Below are positions 57,895-64,000 of a stretch of DNA of 64,000 nucleotides, one piece after another; the first letter of the stretch is position 1, and each line of letters begins with the position of its first letter. The notes beneath the pieces were generated by a model. That model did not search any database, was not told where the DNA came from, and saw nothing but the letters and a program-made list of their open reading frames with translations. The position numbers and the translations under genes were made by a program. The DNA is from CAVYGM01 sp963768025. Lineage in GTDB: Bacteria > Bacteroidota > Bacteroidia > Cytophagales > Spirosomataceae. The stretch is from NCBI GenBank assembly GCA_963768025.1, contig CAVYGM010000005.1:1-64000 (forward strand). Direction: 5' to 3'.

Positions 57895-57910
57895 CGCTCC
57901 GGCGACCCGG
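57895..57910 (-). repeat. 16-nt hairpin micro-insertion at the HHSDRG motif, copy 2
   Basis: Minus strand CCGG-GTCG-CCGG-AGCG. Plus-strand context is CACCAT/TCTGATCGA. It is the exact inverted repeat of 58005-58020, 94 bp away. Confidence 0.8.
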
Positions 57911-58004
57911 TCTGATCGAGGGGTGCAGTATTGCTCCTGGATGTATGTTAATCGCCTGCGCGACGCGCAAATCGGTATCAGCATGACGGAATCGGGTGAC
58001 CCGA

Positions 58005-58020
58005 CCGGGTCGCCGGAGCG
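58005..58020 (+). repeat. 16-nt hairpin micro-insertion before the catalytic Glu, copy 2
   Basis: CCGG-GTCG-CCGG-AGCG in context CCCGA/ATGAAAATG. The same insertion at the same codon is in copy 1, so it predates the duplication of the element. Confidence 0.8.
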
Positions 58021-58443
58021 ATGAAAATGCCTTGGCTGAGCGAATTTTTCGCACCCTGAAGGAGGACTTCCAACTTCGCGGGTTCACGAATTTTGAGAGA
58101 GCAATGGCAGCTGTTACCCAAGCAATACAAGCTTACAACAGTCTGCGGCCACATGCTTCGCTGGGCTATCTGACACCGGATCAGGCCCATAAAAAGCGCG
58201 GTGGATTTGAATTGAAGTGGTATCCCTATAAAAAAGTTCGCTACGGAAATGTCCAATATACCACTGAGACTCAGCCCCCACCGCAACCTGTCAACTCATT
58301 CTAGTAGCATACGGCGGGAATCCCAATGTACTCAGTTCAACATTAAATATGTTGATGCAGATATAATGGAATAATCGGAAGTAGTACCCAGAAGAGGAAA
58401 TGAAAACGGTAAACTATAATCAGGACGAGTCAGGATTGAAACT

Positions 58444-58629
58444 ATGCCCGCTGAATTTCTTTCTGATCAAGAAGGCGAGCGTTATCAAAGCATACCATCT
58501 GATCTACCGCAGGAGGATTTAATCCAGTATTGTTTTCTATCCCTAACAGATCATCTGCTGGTAGCGGGTATGCGGCGTGATCATAACAGGTTAGGGTTTG
58601 CCCTCCAGTTACACTTTTCAGAATGTTGA
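58444..58629 (+). pseudogene. N-terminal fragment of a second Tn3-family transposase
   Basis: 61 codons with the DUF4158 start of Tn3 transposases: PAEFLSDQEGERYQSIPSDL, then EDLIQYCFLSL and RRDHNRLGFALQLHF (the family's RRGDHNRLGFALQL). It stops after HFSEC. It differs from the complete TnpA at 826-3909, so another Tn3-type element once sat here. Confidence 0.82.
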
Positions 58630-58932
58630 GCGATTTGAGGATAATGGCTTACGCCCATTGAGATCGTAAACCGCTTAGCGCCATTCTTTACCGTCCGCGG
58701 CTGCGACGGCGGCGCGGGCCATTTACAAAAAGAACCCCAAGTAGGAGTCAGCCCGCAAGGTCTGTTGGTCTATTGTGCCAGGAATGTTGTCTGTATCACA
58801 AGATGCTTAGGTTATTGTTGCATGAATGGGAGGGGTGGGTTTGGTGTGTGGAGATAGGTTATTTTGGCCGTAAGTCTTTTACTTTTTTTTCAAAAAAAGG
58901 CTTTGTTGATTCGAGGTACATTTGTTATCCGG
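58630..58932. other. 303-bp gap without a supported gene
   Basis: GC-rich stretch around 58690-58735 with an imperfect hairpin (CCGTC ... GACGG), then T-rich sequence at 58877-58900 that may terminate the minus-strand DUF1624 gene or be remnant sequence. No homology recognised. Confidence 0.4.
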
Positions 58933-60153
58933 TCATAGATAACTCAGCCACCACTTCTCCTTATGGCTCGACTTATAGGCATCGTACCAGCGGCACAGCG
59001 GGTAGAGCGACGCTACCACGGCGAACCATACCGCATAGACGACAACCAGGCTATATCCTTCGCCCGGCAAAACACCCAGTACCGGTACGGTGCCCAACGA
59101 AGACAGGGCGTCGGTCAGGGTATGTCCACTGGCAAAAAAGAGGATCAGCCGCAGCGTGTGCAAAACATACCAATGGATCAGGTAGTAGAAAAAAGCCGTT
59201 CGCCCGTAGGTTTTCAGGATGTTCGTAAAGCCGTTTCGCACCTTCTCAAGCGCGGCCAGCGCTAGCAAACCCGGCCCGATGGTAACACACAGATACAGCA
59301 ACGAAGGGGGATACTTATGAACTTTAATGAAGGATAGAAACGTCGTGAGGCTGTCTTTCTGAACGCTCCATGGGTAGGGGTCGCCATACACATTGGCGAA
59401 GCGCAGGATCAGGAACACAACCAGCAGGCTCCCTCCGAGCACCAGCAGCCATCGCCGCCGCTCTTTGATCGGAAAGTCAGAGGTGAACAGGCGTCCCAGG
59501 CAGTAACCGATCATCATTACGCCCGGCCAGGGAAAAATGGGATACCCGATTACGACAGCTCGGTTTTCGGCGTAGAAGTACACCGGGTCCCGGGCATGAT
59601 GCAGCAGCTCCCACCAAATGCCGGGCTTGAAATCGGGCGCTGCTTCGATATGATCCAACGCATTGTGTCCCAAAACGATGACCAGGCCGATCATTAGAAT
59701 TGCCCGGAAAGGGAGGCGGATCACGGCGACCATCAGCACCATGCTGACGCCAATGGCCCAAATGACCTGCAAAAGAATGAAGTTGTAAGGTAGAAAGCTA
59801 ATCCCCAGCGAGACAATCAGCACCTCGGCTAGGACAAGCCACAGCCCTCGTTTCAGCAGGAAGGAACTCAATTCCGCTTTCGATTTTCGAAGGCTTTGTA
59901 AATAGATGGAGGTACCCGACAAAAACACGAAAATGGGCGCACAGAAATGGGTAACCCAGCGGGTAAAATATAGCGCGGGCGTGGTGGTAGCAAGGTTGAG
60001 CGGATCGTCGGTCCAGGCGGTGGGGTGGAAAAAGTCCCGGGTGTGGTCCAGTGCCATAATGACCATGACAATGCCCCGCAGCACGTCGATGGATTCGACG
60101 CGGGTTATGGCGAGGGTAGGTAGCACGGGCGGATTTTGGGGTAAAGTGTTCAT
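58933..60153 (-). CDS. DUF1624 / heparan-alpha-glucosaminide acetyltransferase-like membrane protein
   Basis: 406-aa multi-pass protein with about ten hydrophobic segments. The family start RVESIDVLRGIVMVIMALDHTRDFFH and THFCAPIFVFLSGTSIYL are diagnostic of the DUF1624/YeiB-related acyltransferase group, where the conserved Asp-His pair in ALDHTRD is thought to act in acyl transfer. Substrate unknown. The frame is intact. It diverges from the toxin-antitoxin pair across a 116-bp promoter gap. Confidence 0.88.
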   Translation of the reverse strand: MNTLPQNPPVLPTLAITRVESIDVLRGIVMVIMALDHTRDFFHPTAWTDDPLNLATTTPALYFTRWVTHFCAPIFVFLSGTSIYLQSLRKSKAELSSFLLKRGLWLVLAEVLIVSLGISFLPYNFILLQVIWAIGVSMVLMVAVIRLPFRAILMIGLVIVLGHNALDHIEAAPDFKPGIWWELLHHARDPVYFYAENRAVVIGYPIFPWPGVMMIGYCLGRLFTSDFPIKERRRWLLVLGGSLLVVFLILRFANVYGDPYPWSVQKDSLTTFLSFIKVHKYPPSLLYLCVTIGPGLLALAALEKVRNGFTNILKTYGRTAFFYYLIHWYVLHTLRLILFFASGHTLTDALSSLGTVPVLGVLPGEGYSLVVVYAVWFAVVASLYPLCRWYDAYKSSHKEKWWLSYL

Positions 60154-60217
60154 AGAGGGTTTAGTCTGATTCGTTTTTTATCGACCAACGATGGTGAAGC
60201 TCACCCTGCAAAATCTA

Positions 60218-60249
60218 TTTGAATTAGGCTGCTTGTTTCGTTATATTTG
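60218..60249 (+). promoter_or_regulatory. Bacteroidota-type promoter of the toxin-antitoxin pair
   Basis: TTTG (60218-60221) and TATATTTG (60242-60249) are 20 bp apart, matching the phylum's -33 TTTG and -7 TAnnTTTG boxes. The antitoxin ATG is 20 bp further on. Confidence 0.75.
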
Positions 60250-60269
60250 GATAAAAAAAATGCTACGCT

Positions 60270-60503
60270 ATGACCGTTCTGGAAGAAATCGAGGCAAAAG
60301 CCAGTCAGCTGCCGCCCGAACTCCAAGCCAAAGTGCTGGACTTTATTCAGTTTTTGGATTATAAAAATACTAAATATCAGTCGGTTGCTACTGACCCTTT
60401 TCCTCGCTTGCCTAATAAATTTGGGGCTGGAAAAGAGCTGATTACCTACGTGTCCGAAGACTTCGACGCGCCGTTAGACGATCTTAAAGATTATATGTAC
60501 TGA
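60270..60503 (+). CDS. DUF2281 antitoxin
   Basis: 77-aa protein beginning MTVLEEIEAKASQLPPELQAKVLDFIQFLDYK, the DUF2281 domain of VapB-like antitoxins; the acidic C-terminus (SEDFDAPLDDLKDYMY) would wrap the toxin. Its stop overlaps the toxin start (TGATG), ensuring coupled translation with antitoxin first. Confidence 0.88.
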   Translation: MTVLEEIEAKASQLPPELQAKVLDFIQFLDYKNTKYQSVATDPFPRLPNKFGAGKELITYVSEDFDAPLDDLKDYMY

Positions 60504-60874
60504 TGCGCCTGCTGCTCGACACTCATATTCTGATTTGGTATATTATGGGTGATGAAACGTTGCCCTTGTCGTGGCGCGAAAAGATCCAATCCCCTGAAAA
60601 CCAAAAGATCGTCAGTATTGCTACAGTATGGGAAATTGCCATCAAAACCAACATTGGTAAACTTACGCTCAAATATCCCCTCGACCGTCTCCTTCCGGCA
60701 GAATTCCAAGTTCTCGCAATCGAGGTACCGCACCTACTCACTTATCAGCAACTACCTCCACTCCACCGCGACCCTTTCGATAGAATCCTGATTGCCCAGG
60801 CCAAAACCGATGGTCTGACGATCATGACTAAGGACCCTAATTTCTCGCTTTATACCGTGGCTTTCTTAGATTGA
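60503..60874 (+). CDS. vapC: PIN-domain toxin (VapC-like ribonuclease)
   Basis: 123-aa PIN nuclease with the four acidic residues visible: D6 in LLLDTHILIW, E44 in ATVWEIAIKT, D93 in RDPFDRILIAQA and D111 in MTKDPNF. It would cleave RNA and is neutralised by the DUF2281 protein coded just upstream. Likely stabilises the replicon or island. Confidence 0.9.
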   Translation: MRLLLDTHILIWYIMGDETLPLSWREKIQSPENQKIVSIATVWEIAIKTNIGKLTLKYPLDRLLPAEFQVLAIEVPHLLTYQQLPPLHRDPFDRILIAQAKTDGLTIMTKDPNFSLYTVAFLD

Positions 60875-60877
60875 AAT

Positions 60878-61384
60878 TCATCGCAGCTTGTATGCCTCCA
60901 GTTCAATCTCGATCAATTGACCGGGGAGGGCTAATTCCTTAACCCCAAACCATGACCCCGTCGGGAATTGCTTCCTGTAAATGTCGTTGCGGTAGCCTGC
61001 CTGCTTCTCGAACTCCTGCATATCGGTGGTAAGGATGTTTTCAACTACCACATCGTCCCAGGTGTAGCCGTAGTGTTTCAAAATCGTATCCAGGTCCGCA
61101 TAACAGTTGATCATCTGCTGCCGCAAATCGCCCGGTGCGGTCAGGTTACCGGCACTGTCCATGCTGACGGCTCCTGAGACTTTGAGTTCGTTGCCAACGC
61201 GCACAGCGTGCGAGTACCCGTAGGCTTTTTCTACATCAGGTCGGAGGTTAAAATATTCCGGTGCTTCGGCAGCGATGGTGGTTTCGGTGGGGGGCGTTTT
61301 TTCAGCGGAGGAGTTGCAGCCCGTCAGGCCAAAGGAGAGTGCGACAACTGTGGCTGGTAGGAGGAATAATGAGTTGATTTTCAT
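60878..61384 (-). CDS. RidA-family lipoprotein
   Basis: 168 aa from the Met at 61384: signal peptide and lipobox (FGLTGCNSS), then a RidA/YjgF domain (YGYSHAVRVGNELKVSGAVSMDSAGNL, QMINCYADLDTILKHYGYTWDDVVVENILTTDM, GSWFGVKELALPGQLIEIELEAYK). Cytosolic RidA proteins deaminate reactive enamines; the conserved C-terminal Arg region is altered here, so an exported relative with another role is likely. It starts 20 bp past the stop of an NTF2-like lipoprotein gene. Confidence 0.85.
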   Translation of the reverse strand: MKINSLFLLPATVVALSFGLTGCNSSAEKTPPTETTIAAEAPEYFNLRPDVEKAYGYSHAVRVGNELKVSGAVSMDSAGNLTAPGDLRQQMINCYADLDTILKHYGYTWDDVVVENILTTDMQEFEKQAGYRNDIYRKQFPTGSWFGVKELALPGQLIEIELEAYKLR

Positions 61385-61403
61385 TGTTTTTCTGATTTGT
61401 GTG

Positions 61404-61895
61404 TTAGTTTGCAGTTGGAGCGGGTATATTGGAGTTAAAAATATCGCGGAACAACTTCCATTTCCCGTCTTCTTTTTTCCAGATGACGATGTACTTTTCA
61501 ACCGCCACTTCCTGGCCTGATGCGAAGAGCGATAGGGTGCCTTCCTCGATCACATACTCTCCGCTTCCCCACACTTCGTCGGTTCTAAGCTCGACACCCG
61601 TAATTCCCGAAGCAATAATTCCCGATATGGCGCTTTGGATGTTCTGCCGCCCGGAAACGGCAGGTGCTCCGGCGCTCATGAATTTCGCATCGGCGGTGTA
61701 GTAGTTGGCTAAGCCAACCGAATCACCCTTGCTGAGCAAGTCCATAAATTCGGCGTTGGCGGCTTCGATCTCCTGCTTAGCAGTGACTTTGTCGAATGGT
61801 ACTTCGGTTTCTTTATCGGCTGTGTTGCAACCGACAACGAGTAGGAATAAAGCGGCACAAGTGGCCAAAATAGAAGTAGATTTGTTTGTTTTCAT
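61404..61895 (-). CDS. NTF2-like (SgcJ/DUF4440-type) lipoprotein
   Basis: 163 aa with lipobox LLVVGCNTA and an NTF2 fold (EIEAANAEFMDLLSKGDSVGLANYYTADAKFMSAGAP ... YIVIWKKEDGKWKLFRDIFNSN). One of three such lipoprotein genes in this 3-kb stretch; all share signal start MKT-type sequence and the fold but differ in detail. Function unknown. Confidence 0.85.
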   Translation of the reverse strand: MKTNKSTSILATCAALFLLVVGCNTADKETEVPFDKVTAKQEIEAANAEFMDLLSKGDSVGLANYYTADAKFMSAGAPAVSGRQNIQSAISGIIASGITGVELRTDEVWGSGEYVIEEGTLSLFASGQEVAVEKYIVIWKKEDGKWKLFRDIFNSNIPAPTAN

Positions 61896-62090
61896 TGTCT
61901 TTAAATTTACTTTTTTTGAAAAATTGAAGAAAGAATTCTTGAAAGAGAAGAAAGAAATCCCTTCCCCAGCGAAGAGGGGATTTCTATATCATCAACCTAA
62001 TCTAATCGTATGAGGATTAGTGCTTTGAAAACGGATAAGTTTGACAACTGGCAAAGCGTCATCGAGTTTGCCTGCTGCCCGAAACCTTAC

Positions 62091-62842
62091 CTATTTGACC
62101 ATAGATCGAGCCTTGTCTGCCCGTTCTTTGGCATCGTTGAAGCCCATCGCGACGGCCTTGTCGTAGTATTCGGCTGCTTTTTTGTAATCCTGATTAGTCA
62201 TGTAGAACTCGCCCATGCTGTCGTAGGCATTGGGTTCCTTGGGGGACAGGGTGATATACTTTTCGAGGGCCGTTTTGGCGTTATCCATCTCCTTTTTTTG
62301 GACGTACATATACCCCATCGTATTGTAATTAGGGGCATACTTAGGGCGCATTTTGGCCAGTTTTTGGGCGTAGTCCAGGCAGCGTCCAGGTTCCGCTCGG
62401 TATAAAAAGCGTGTAAAGATGCCCATTCGGTGGCCTGTGGCGTTTTAGGATAAGCAGCCACCAATGCCTTCATTTCTTCGGTAGGTTTGTATTTTGGATC
62501 TTTCTGCCATTCTTCCATCAGACCCCGCATGATGTTTTCGGCCTTATTTAAGTTTTTGGTGTCGATGGCCAAAGCTTTTTCGATCAATGCGTTTTTTTCG
62601 CTGTTGGGGGCATACTGTACAGCATACACGTAAGCCATGAACATAGCCGGGTCATCGGCCAGGGCCTGCTCAATCTTCGCGTTTCCTTCTGCAATGTGGA
62701 CGTTGGCGTACAGATCCGCCGCCTGTTGCATTGTGGCCACGGCTTTTTTTGATTTGGAAGATGAGGGTAGGTAAAAGTCCTGCGCGGTGGCGGTAGCCAG
62801 GCTACCCATCAGGACTACAATTGCTGCCAATAGAGTTTTCAT
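62091..62842 (-). pseudogene. secreted TPR protein, one frameshift
   Basis: About 250 aa with a signal peptide (ending about ATATAQ). Tetratricopeptide-like repeats run through the body, clearest at the end (YAPNYNTMGYMYVQKKEMDNAKTALEKYI, EPNAYDSMGEFYMTNQDYKKAAEYYDKAVAMG). The frame breaks once near 62390, where one missing C restores FYTERNLDAALDYAQKLAKM. It probably mediates protein contacts in the periplasm. Confidence 0.85.
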
Positions 62843-62948
62843 GTTTTAGATCGTTTTTTGCCTACTCTGGTCGGTTTTCGGCGGTCCCCGTCTCTGTTAT
62901 TCATATTTGACAACTTTTTGAAAGTTGTCAAATCTCTTGACCCGTTCG

Positions 62949-63488
62949 CTACTCTACCCCTACGGGTGGCAAGGCCGATTCGTGGTAGAAGGTAGCTTTC
63001 CACGCACCATCAATTTTGGTGAAGAGCATGGTGGCGGCCACATTTTCATAGGTCATTTTTTCGCCCGTTTTGAGCACAAAGTCCTGACTGCCAAAGAAGG
63101 TGTATAGTACCTGTTCGTCAGACAAAATTCTCGTCACTTCCTTTTTTGGAGTGACTTTGAACGTAGCCATCTGGCTAAAACCATCCGCGTTCAGCTTTTT
63201 GAGTGAGGCGTAATCACCAGCAGTGCCATCCGCATTAACCGCCAGAAATTCGGGCGTGTTTTCGAAGTAAGTCATACACGCTTCAATGTCCAGTTTTTCA
63301 ACATCCTGGAAAAATTCTTTCGTGAGGGTAGTGATCTCCTTTTCAATCGTGTGCTTTTGCTCGGCTGTCATTTCCGAAACATCGGTCTTTTTTGTGGTAG
63401 ATTCGTTCGCCGTGGAGTTGCAGCCGGCTACCAGTAAAAATAAGGTGGCAAATGCGGTCGGAACGAGCGTAAAAAGTTTGGTTTTCAT
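62949..63488 (-). CDS. NTF2-like lipoprotein
   Basis: 179 aa with lipobox LLVAGCNST and an NTF2-like domain (EKEITTLTKEFFQDVEKLDIEACMTYFENTPEFLAVNADG ... AATMLFTKIDGAWKATFYHES). It is 57 bp downstream of the next NTF2-like gene in the same direction; the two may share a message. Confidence 0.8.
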   Translation of the reverse strand: MKTKLFTLVPTAFATLFLLVAGCNSTANESTTKKTDVSEMTAEQKHTIEKEITTLTKEFFQDVEKLDIEACMTYFENTPEFLAVNADGTAGDYASLKKLNADGFSQMATFKVTPKKEVTRILSDEQVLYTFFGSQDFVLKTGEKMTYENVAATMLFTKIDGAWKATFYHESALPPVGVE

Positions 63489-63545
63489 TGAATCCTGGGT
63501 TTTGTTGGTGAATTGAAAAAAGAGAGTAAAAAGTTTTTATTAAAG

Positions 63546-64000
63546 TCATTTCATCGGCTGATCGTTGTTGTAGGCTTCCCGAATGCACACGTAATGCCCG
63601 TTCCGCTTTTCGAAGAGCGCCATGTACTTGCCCGCGCTAACTTGACCCGCGGCGTCGGTATTTGTATACCTTCCCGTTTCGACCACCATATTTCCTTCCG
63701 TAAAGACGTCTATGGTCTGATAGGCGAGCGTTTTGCCATCGCCCATCACTTTTTTCTGGTAGTGGTCGCCAATCGCGGCTTTGCCAACCAGCATAGGCGT
63801 GTCGTTGGCCAGGGAAATGGCGTCATCGGCGTAGTATTCCAGCAACGCATCGAGGTCGTGGCGGGTGATGGCGGTGCCAAACTCGGTTTCCAGCGCCTGG
63901 ATTTCCGCCCGTACCTGAGCCAGGTCGGGCTTGCCGGTTGGGTCGGTGGGCGTTTCTGTGGGGGTAGGCTGGCAGCCCACCAAAACAATAATGCCGAGCA
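63546..64000 (-). CDS. NTF2-like (SgcJ/DUF4440-type) lipoprotein, cut by the window edge
   Basis: The coding frame runs off the window end, so the signal-peptide start is missing. Visible are LGIIVLVGCQPT (lipobox), a Pro/Thr-rich linker, and the domain with EIQALETEFGTAITRHDLDALLEYYADDAISLANDTP and KYMALFEKRNGHYVCIREAYN. Third NTF2-like lipoprotein of the group. Confidence 0.82.
   Translation of the reverse strand, partial: LGIIVLVGCQPTPTETPTDPTGKPDLAQVRAEIQALETEFGTAITRHDLDALLEYYADDAISLANDTPMLVGKAAIGDHYQKKVMGDGKTLAYQTIDVFTEGNMVVETGRYTNTDAAGQVSAGKYMALFEKRNGHYVCIREAYNNDQPMK

Larger units (their letters stand above)
57308..58304 (+). pseudogene. IS3 OrfB with two 16-nt insertions
   Basis: DDE transposase domain, continuous from the slippage site to 57894 (TKQAW-type HTH_21, DLTYFPLGSHFVYLTVVMDVYSRKIVGWSLQ with the first Asp). 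It is then split before SDRGVQYCSWMYVNRL and again before ENALAERIFRTLKEDFQL. Deleting the 16 nt at each place restores one frame ending TQPPPQPVNSF. No other damage is seen, so apart from the insertions this would be a working transposase. Confidence 0.85.
56882..58314 (+). mobile_element. IS3-family element, copy 2
   Basis: About 1.43 kb, very similar to copy 1 (28564-31523) but without the IS110 insertion. Subterminal inverted repeats are TATGCTACTG (56900-56909) and CTAGTAGCATA (58301-58311). The outer ends are approximate. It carries two of the four 16-nt micro-insertions. Confidence 0.88.

Noticed and set aside
58690..58735. GC-rich hairpin-like sequence that could be another micro-insertion.
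   Set aside because: It does not fit the 4-bp stem, CG-ending loop and tail layout, and there is no duplicate to compare.
1..64000. CRISPR arrays, tRNA and rRNA genes.
   Set aside because: No regularly spaced repeats, cloverleaf-like sequences or rRNA signatures were noticed on reading; a tRNA or covariance search was not possible here.

Overview
The window looks like an accessory, probably plasmid- or island-borne, segment of a Bacteroidota genome, most likely order Cytophagales (Spirosoma/Dyadobacter-like). This rests on the protein families present (DUF5686 and DUF2911 proteins, HYC_CC_PP-type proteins, Bacteroidota-type IS110 and IS3 transposases, CusB-like adaptors with heavy-metal-binding N-termini) and on a TTTG-N20-TAnnTTTG promoter. 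No rRNA, tRNA or CRISPR array was seen.

Layout. 0-4 kb: a complete Tn3-family transposon whose resolvase gene is frameshifted. 4-6.4 kb: a Tat-exported 5'-nucleotidase/SoxB-like phosphoesterase and a secreted rhodanese. 6.4-9.5 kb: a boundary zone with a broken pRiA4b-ORF3-like gene, an intact tyrosine integrase, an NnrU-like methyltransferase and the tail of a resolvase gene. 9.5-27 kb: a one-directional (minus strand) copper cluster with DUF305, DUF2911, a CPH-type P1B ATPase, a multicopper oxidase apparently fused to a CopB-like barrel, a second multicopper oxidase, a BNR-repeat protein, DUF3347, two CusB-like adaptors, an outer-membrane factor, CusA, and two HYC_CC_PP proteins. 27-31.5 kb: a serine recombinase and an IS3 element split by an IS110 element. 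31.6-43.3 kb: a DUF5686 outer-membrane protein, a CusR/CusS-like two-component system and a second RND efflux operon. 43.8-53.5 kb: a run of small, more AT-rich genes (pRiA4b-ORF3, GNAT, NTF2, DinB, thioesterase, TetR), a resolvase, an ECF sigma/putative anti-sigma pair, a Crp-like regulator and a decayed second copy of the integrase end. 53.6-58.6 kb: a PadR-controlled ABC permease, a second IS3 copy and a Tn3 transposase fragment. 58.9-64 kb: a DUF1624 membrane protein, a DUF2281/PIN toxin-antitoxin pair and a group of small lipoproteins (RidA-like, NTF2-like) with a TPR protein.

The copper genes would work together: P1B ATPase and Cus-type RND export, periplasmic oxidases converting Cu(I), and small metal-binding or exported accessory proteins.

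Two unusual patterns stand out. First, insertions of 16 nt (one nets 15) recur at several independent places: inside the IS3 and IS110 transposase genes, behind a resolvase gene and upstream of the pRiA4b-like remnant. Most are a 12-nt GC-rich hairpin (4-bp stem, tetraloop usually ending in CG) plus a 4-nt tail. Four are shown by comparing duplicate copies within the window and three by the reading frame. They shift coding frames by +1, yet two are shared by both IS3 copies. I regard this as the most interesting signal in the window. Second, single-base frameshifts are dense in the efflux and copper genes but absent from many neighbours; these look more like sequence error or very recent decay and are a separate phenomenon.
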